From the NCBI RefSeq assembly GCF_017654505.1, contig NC_054558.1, forward strand, positions 9,870,298 through 9,934,297: a stretch of DNA of 64,000 nt, read 5' to 3'. Of the stretch, positions 59,653-64,000 are shown piece by piece. The first letter of the stretch is position 1. Each line of letters opens with the position of its first letter. The DNA comes from Polyodon spathula. Taxonomy: Eukaryota; Chordata; Actinopteri; Acipenseriformes; Polyodontidae. The translations under genes were made by a program, and so were the position numbers. The notes under the pieces are model-generated. The model had not been told where the DNA came from. It made no database searches and was given only the letters and a program-made list of their open reading frames with translations.

Positions 59653-60697
59653 CTAATTCTAAGCGATCGCGTAACTGCAACACATATTTTACTACATTTT
59701 TAGACTCCTTTAACTGTTCTTCCCAGCCTTCTCTTATGAGATCCAAGATACCCCGTGGCTGCCGACCGTACAAGAGCTCAAATGGGGAAAACCCCGTTGA
59801 GGATTGTGGTACCTCACAAACTGCAAAGAGCAAATAGGGAAGCAGTTTGGCCCAATTGTGTTTTTCTTGATCTACAAAGCGGCACAACATATTTTTCAAA
59901 GTCTGATTAAATCGTTCAACAAGCCCATCCATTTGAGAATGAAAAACTGAGGTTCTAATTGAAAGGCTTTTCAATAATTTGTATAGTTGCTGAATACAGC
60001 CCGACATAAAATTAGTACCCTGATCAGTGAGAATTTCCTTCGGGATTCCCGCCCTAGAGAATATTTTTACCAATTTGGTTGCTACAACTTCTACATTCAT
60101 AGAGCGTAAAGGAACAGCTTCTGGATATCGTGTTGCATAGTCCACTACTACCAAAATATACCAATATCCTGACTCTGCTCCCTCCAGAGAGCCTACTAAA
60201 TCTACACCAATCCTTTCAAATGGTACCCCAATAATTGGCAGTGGAACCAGAGGTGCGGGGTGAACTGACTTAGGGGCAGCTAATTGACATTCAGGACACT
60301 CCGATACATACTTCCGCACAAGACCATAAACTCCAGGCCAATAAAACCAGGCCAGAATTCGTTCCTGAGTCTTTTCAGTTCCTAAATGACCTGAAAATGG
60401 AATATCATGTGCCATTCTCATGACTTCTGACTGAAAAGGCCCAGGAACCAATAACTGTTTTACGAGCTGTCCCGTCCCGGGAGCCCAGGTTATTCTATAT
60501 AATAAGTGCCCAGATATAGAAAAATGCGGAAATACCACTGGTTGTCCTTCTTGCATATCCTTCCCCTCAATATATCTAACCTGTTTCCAAGCATATTGTA
60601 ACGTGGGATCATTTTGTTGTTCATATCCCAAGTCAATATCTCGGTCCCAATGGTTAGGTACACCGAGAGGAGTGTCTTTTATTACATGACCTTCCAC
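59420..60697 (-). pseudogene. Gypsy integrase, placed upstream of reverse transcriptase
   Basis: A 425-codon open frame. The zinc-binding HHCC region is seen as SGHLGTEKTQERILAWFYWP and CPECQLAAPK. The DDE core has GVDLVGSLEG (Asp), ILTDQGTNFM (Asp) and VERFNQTLK (Glu), so the three catalytic residues are present. A C-terminal module with RNFRPGDKVLLLLPSSESKL and FAKWQGQ resembles the GPY/F region. The frame is lost shortly after this. Its N-terminus fuses with a linker from the protease region. It is the best preserved domain of the element, but it is not connected in frame to the others. Confidence 0.94.
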
Positions 60698-60719
60698 CTC
60701 AGTAACCTTGCATTCTCAG

Positions 60720-61222
60720 TTACATTGAATACCTACTCCCTTTCCCTACCGTTTCAGTGATTGGTCTGACTTTTGCGTCAGACCCCTCCCCTTGTTGCCT
60801 TAGAGTTCCCTCATATTTTTCCACCCGACGCTCTCTTCTTGTTTTTCTTGGGTGGATTTTAGGCTTAAACAGGTCGGATTGCAACGGAAAAATCTCGCCA
60901 ATTGTTTTCTTCTGTTGCTTTGATTGTCCCCTAGTAGAAACTAAGACCATTTCCCGACCTAAAATACGATAAAAAAAAACGGCCAGTCTCTTCCCAGGAG
61001 AACAGGGTATGGTAAACATTGCGCTACAGCCACTTTAACGCAAGCTGAATAATCACCTACAGTAAGTCTAACTTTAGTGGTGGGATAAACCCGAGTTTCT
61101 CCATGAATACAGGAGATAGCCACTTTACCCTGTGGCTCCCAGGCTACCCCATCCAAGAGAGCTTGCCAAATCAATGTTTGTGCACACCCAGCCCGCAAAT
61201 GCGTAAGTACTCTTCGCACCAA
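60720..61222 (-). pseudogene. Gypsy protease region, degenerate
   Basis: Reads RAGCAQTLIWQALL (the position of the aspartic protease active site; the Asp is not present) and LPYPVLLGRDWP, the conserved C-terminal flap/helix motif of Gypsy proteases. A basic linker (KIHPRKTRRERRVEKYEG) follows in another frame. Confidence 0.82.
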
Positions 61223-61505
61223 CCTGTACTCTTAACTGATAAGGGCCCTCCTGACATTCTCCACTGTTCTTACCTGTTATTGCTGACCAAGATCTTTTCG
61301 CCAGGTCCACCTCCATTACCTGACAATTCCTGGCAATATGTCCAGGCTCATTACAACGGTAACACACTGGGATAGGAGGCAACAACGGAGTTGATCTGTC
61401 CTGCGAGTCAATGACCGGCAGGTTAGGTGATTTTTCTGTCACCCAGGATAGGGCTAACCTCTGCCTCCATGGTCTGAAGGTCTGGTTACCCCCTCTGGGC
61501 TTCAT
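61125..61505 (-). pseudogene. Gypsy gag C-terminus with CCHC zinc knuckle
   Basis: Contains VCYRCNEPGHIARNCQ, a canonical C-x2-C-x4-H-x4-C nucleocapsid knuckle (about 61362-61330), which packages element RNA. The frame then reads into the protease region, which overlaps it in a shifted frame. Confidence 0.9.
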
Positions 61506-61631
61506 TGGCTAGTTGGTCCAAGTTAGTTTAGGGGCAGGAGTGGGGTCTGAGCCGGTGCCTTTGTTCGTGTCTTCATATGCCTCCGCCAGGAGGATGGCAT
61601 CCTCGAGAGTGGTAGGTCAGTTCCTCTTAAT

Positions 61632-62215
61632 TCACTCTTGATTTTCTGGTGGTAGTATAGATGCGAACTGTTCTACAACTATCTTCTGCACCAGTTCTTG
61701 GGGTGTATGTTCTTCTGGCCGCAGCCAACGGGTGCACTGATCCATAAGATATTGTCCTGCAACCCGGGGCCGCATCCCCTTGGACAGCTGGTATTCCCGA
61801 AAACGTCGCTGGTATGTTTCCTCTGTGATCCCGAGGCGTGAGAGAATGGCTTCTTTTACCTTATTGTAATTCCTGCATCCATGGCCGTCAGGGCTCGATA
61901 AGCTGCCTGAGCTTCCCCTGTCAAGCAAGGTGCTAATTTCATGGCCCAATGTTCCTTAGGCCACTCTGCGGCCTCCGCCACTCTCTCAAAGGTAACCAAG
62001 AAAGCCTCGAGATCATCTTCCGGAGTCATCTTCTGCAGCTTTGGCTGTGCTGCAAACATCTGGGCAACCGCTATCTCTGATGTTGATGGAGATGTTGTTA
62101 GTTTCTTCACCAGCTGTCCAAAGAACTGGGCGAGCTGTTGCTGGCGTCGTGTCTCTCTTTCCTCTAGCTTCTCCTCTTGCTCCCTAAACATTGCCAAAAC
62201 TGTAGCTGGATCCAT
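61632..62215 (-). pseudogene. Gypsy gag with SCAN-like domain
   Basis: The first ATG (62215) follows the primer site. A charged, Gln-rich coiled-coil segment (MFREQEEKLEERETRRQQQL) leads to the capsid region: DDLEAFLVTFERVAEAAEWP, then KLAPCLTGEAQAAYRAL. After a frameshift near 61880 it continues as YQRRFREYQLSKGMRPRVAG and QLVQ-type WLRPEEHTPQELVQKIVVEQ FASILPPE, split here by spacing only. This pattern, with WLRPE..T..E....V.EQF..ILP, is that of the SCAN domain found in vertebrate zinc-finger proteins, which is known to derive from Gmr1-like gag. Confidence 0.92.
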
Positions 62216-62234
62216 TTTCACTTCTGACACCACA
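62216..62234 (-). promoter_or_regulatory. Primer binding site, tRNA-Leu-like
   Basis: Immediately after the 5' LTR the minus strand reads TGTGGTGTCAGAAGTGAAA. TGGTGTCAGAAGTG matches the complement of a tRNA-Leu 3' end except at one position. Confidence 0.75.
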
Positions 62235-62814
62235 TGTGAGGCGAGAGTGTATTAATGGAATGTCCAGGCAGTAATTGATGTGTAAAGAAATAAATTGATT
62301 TATTATTATTTGCTCTACACAATAAAACAAATAACAAAGAAAACAAAACGGTGTGAGGGAGGGGGTGCTGGAGTAATAATCACAAAGAAAGGTAGTGAAA
62401 ATGTCCTTAATCATCTTCTCGGTGTCCCTGGACATAAACCAAAGAAAGACAAAAAAAATATTAATAAAAATTTCAAAAACCCCGCTGTTAAATCTTGTCT
62501 CTCCCTCCGCCCGTTACTCCGCCTATTTTACCTTCGGACCAACCCTGAACACAGTAGTACGTTCCCTTTAGTATGCACCGTCCCGCCTCTGTAATCAGTG
62601 GAACACCAATCCCCAACTGACAAGCGTCCTTATCATTCACTTGACTCCAGTGGCTGGAATTTACATACTCGTACCCCTCACCAAGGTGCCGCCCCTCATA
62701 AAGATAACTTTCCTCATGGTCACGAGATCTTGGTAAGGAAAGTCCCGAGTTGGTTTGATGCCTTCTACTGTCGGGAGGCTGAATCACAGACTGAAACCCC
62801 TTTGACTCATCACA
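62235..62814 (-). repeat. 5' LTR of the Gypsy element
   Basis: 580 bp, plus-strand ends TGTGAGGCGAG and CTCATCACA. It contains the full sequence that is partly missing in the 3' LTR. Confidence 0.95.
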
Positions 62815-62819
62815 GTGAT

Positions 62820-63036
62820 ATGCAAATTAAACTGCTCACAGCTGACGATCCGACCTACAACTGAGCATCAGCCACCCTCAAATGTCACAGCAAGCGCCTG
62901 TAGTCAGAAATCGAGTCCAGCCACCACATACAGTTTCTACTTTTGATATTTGTGCATCATTAAGGGCTAGATTCTCAAAGCTATTTTCCAAGCTCATTTT
63001 ATTATTTATTTATTTATTTATTTTTCTGAAAAATAC
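62820..63036. other. Unannotated flank
   Basis: No feature except a (TTTA)n tract (about 63000-63024). Confidence 0.45.
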
Positions 63037-63391
63037 AGTCATACACACTCTCTGCACTGCCCCGTGGTCACAGTCATACCTACGCTCTGCACCGCCCTGA
63101 GGTCACAGTCATACACACGCTCTGCAGTGCCCCACGGTCACAGATACCCATACGCTCTGCACTGCCCCACGGTCACAGTCATACATACGCTCTGCACTGC
63201 CCCACGGTCACAGTCATACACACGCTCTGCAGTGCCCCGCGGTCACAGATACCCATACGCTCTGCACTGCCCACCGTCACAGTCATACATACGCTCTGCA
63301 CCGCCCCATGGTCACAGACACCCATACGCTCTGCACCACTCTGAGTCACAGATACCCATATGCTCTGCACCGCCCTGTGGTCACAGACTCG
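63037..63391. repeat. Minisatellite, 33-36 bp unit, about 10 copies
   Basis: Units of AGTCATACATACGCTCTGCA then CTGCCCCACGGTCAC, alternating with AGATACCCATACGCTCTGCA variants in a partly higher-order pattern. Open frames on both strands come from the periodicity. Confidence 0.93.
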
Positions 63392-64000
63392 CCCTACTTT
63401 AAAAGCCTTGGTTGGTCCCCTTCGTAATCTCCCCCTGTCCCATTCAAATGCAAAAAAACTTAATTCTGCTTCCTCCAAATCCAGAATCACTCAGTCACTA
63501 ATCCAAGGCGAGATGACAAAGAATTAATCCCCGGCTCCATCCCAGCTCCATTCCCCATCTTCAGGATTATCCCCATCGGAATATCGACCTGCAAAATCTC
63601 ATCTTTCTAGACATCAGAATGTAAGTTCCTCCGTGGGTGTTTGCCTGTTTGCAAGCAGCTGCAACACACAACAGGAGATGCGCTGCTTGGCAACCAGTTG
63701 AGCAGGAAGGCTTGCCCAATGCCCGGGGAGCCTGCATACAGCTAAAAAACATCTGTGCCACAGCTTGGGCGATTGTACCGCCATGCCTACAAAGACAGGC
63801 ACTGAGCAAAAGCTTGGTTTATTTACATCAAGGAGAGCATCCGCTCCAGAGCAAAATGACAACTGCACGAAACCATTGCACTCCAAGATGCTGTCTGTGA
63901 AGGTGCTGCCCAGCCACGACCGTCGGAAAGATTCAGAGTCACCAGGATACCAGAGAGCAACTTTGGGAGCAACAGCAGTAGTTTAGTTCAGGGGATTTGA
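63392..64000. other. Unannotated sequence
   Basis: No supported gene. Open frames of 70-90 codons overlap on both strands, none with a recognisable domain. Confidence 0.4.

Larger units (their letters stand above)
57760..62814 (-). mobile_element. Gmr1-like Ty3/Gypsy LTR retrotransposon (degenerate)
   Basis: 5.05-kb element on the minus strand. It is flanked by perfect direct repeats GTGAT (57755-57759 and 62815-62819). LTRs lie at 62235-62814 (5' LTR of the element, 580 bp) and 57760-58024 (3' LTR, 265 bp, internally deleted). Gene order on the coding strand is gag (SCAN-like), zinc knuckle, protease, integrase, reverse transcriptase, RNase H. Integrase before reverse transcriptase is unusual for Gypsy elements and is the hallmark of the Gmr1 group known from fish and other deuterostomes. 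All coding parts carry frameshifts or stops, so this copy is dead. Confidence 0.95.

Noticed and set aside
63037..63402. Possible CRISPR-like or repeat protein array
   Set aside because: Units are contiguous, with no unique spacers. It is a minisatellite in eukaryotic DNA.
63567..63986. Overlapping 70-90 codon frames on both strands near the right edge
   Set aside because: No domain, no start context, and overlapping on both strands in GC-balanced DNA; best explained by chance.

Overview
The window looks like intergenic or intronic DNA from a vertebrate, most likely a ray-finned fish. I find no host protein-coding exon, rRNA or tRNA gene. About a third to two fifths of it is recognisable transposon sequence; the rest is AT-rich unique DNA with microsatellites and minisatellites. 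The organism call is inference. CR1-type LINEs with an (TTCTTATG)n tail, L2 LINEs, Tc1-like and hAT-like DNA transposons, a CORE-type SINE and a Gmr1-like Gypsy element together suggest a non-teleost ray-finned fish such as a sturgeon or paddlefish. Nothing here fixes the species.

Layout. 1-14 kb: the edge of one CR1 copy (A), three minisatellites, an L2 3' end and mostly unannotated DNA. 14.0-17.5 kb: a solo LTR split by CR1 copy B, which carries a long but broken ORF2. 19.9-20.2 kb: a tRNA-headed SINE with a MIR-like core. 22.7-23.3 kb: CR1 copy C (3' end only). 24.6-25.5 kb: a hAT-like non-autonomous element. 28.3-33.2 kb: a Tc1-like transposon interrupted by the nearly full-length CR1 copy D. 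35.1-37.0 kb: a 60-bp satellite of 31 units. 40.7-44.7 kb: CR1 copy E. 45.9-47.3 kb: a complete but dead Tc1-like element with a TA duplication. 48.1-52.7 kb: an L2 endonuclease region split by a 3.9-kb non-autonomous LTR retrotransposon with a perfect 5-bp target duplication. 53.1-54.3 kb: CR1 copy G, next to another LTR-like segment. 57.8-62.8 kb: a degenerate Gypsy element with a SCAN-like gag and integrase placed before reverse transcriptase, bounded by the direct repeat GTGAT.

How the parts work together. CR1 D and E show the full plan of this LINE: a repeated 5' UTR, an A-tract just before the ORF1 AUG, ORF1 (zinc finger, coiled coil, SGNH esterase) and ORF2 (endonuclease and reverse transcriptase). 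In both copies ORF1 ends in T TTA AAC TAG. ORF2 lies in the -1 frame and has no AUG before its endonuclease domain, so a -1 programmed frameshift that makes an ORF1-ORF2 fusion is the simplest reading. This is the most interesting observation in the window. The second is the non-autonomous LTR element: its only ORF is a zinc-knuckle head followed by five successive codon-phased tandem arrays, and it shares a tRNA-Leu-like primer site and a similar 3' junction with the Gmr1-like element 5 kb away.
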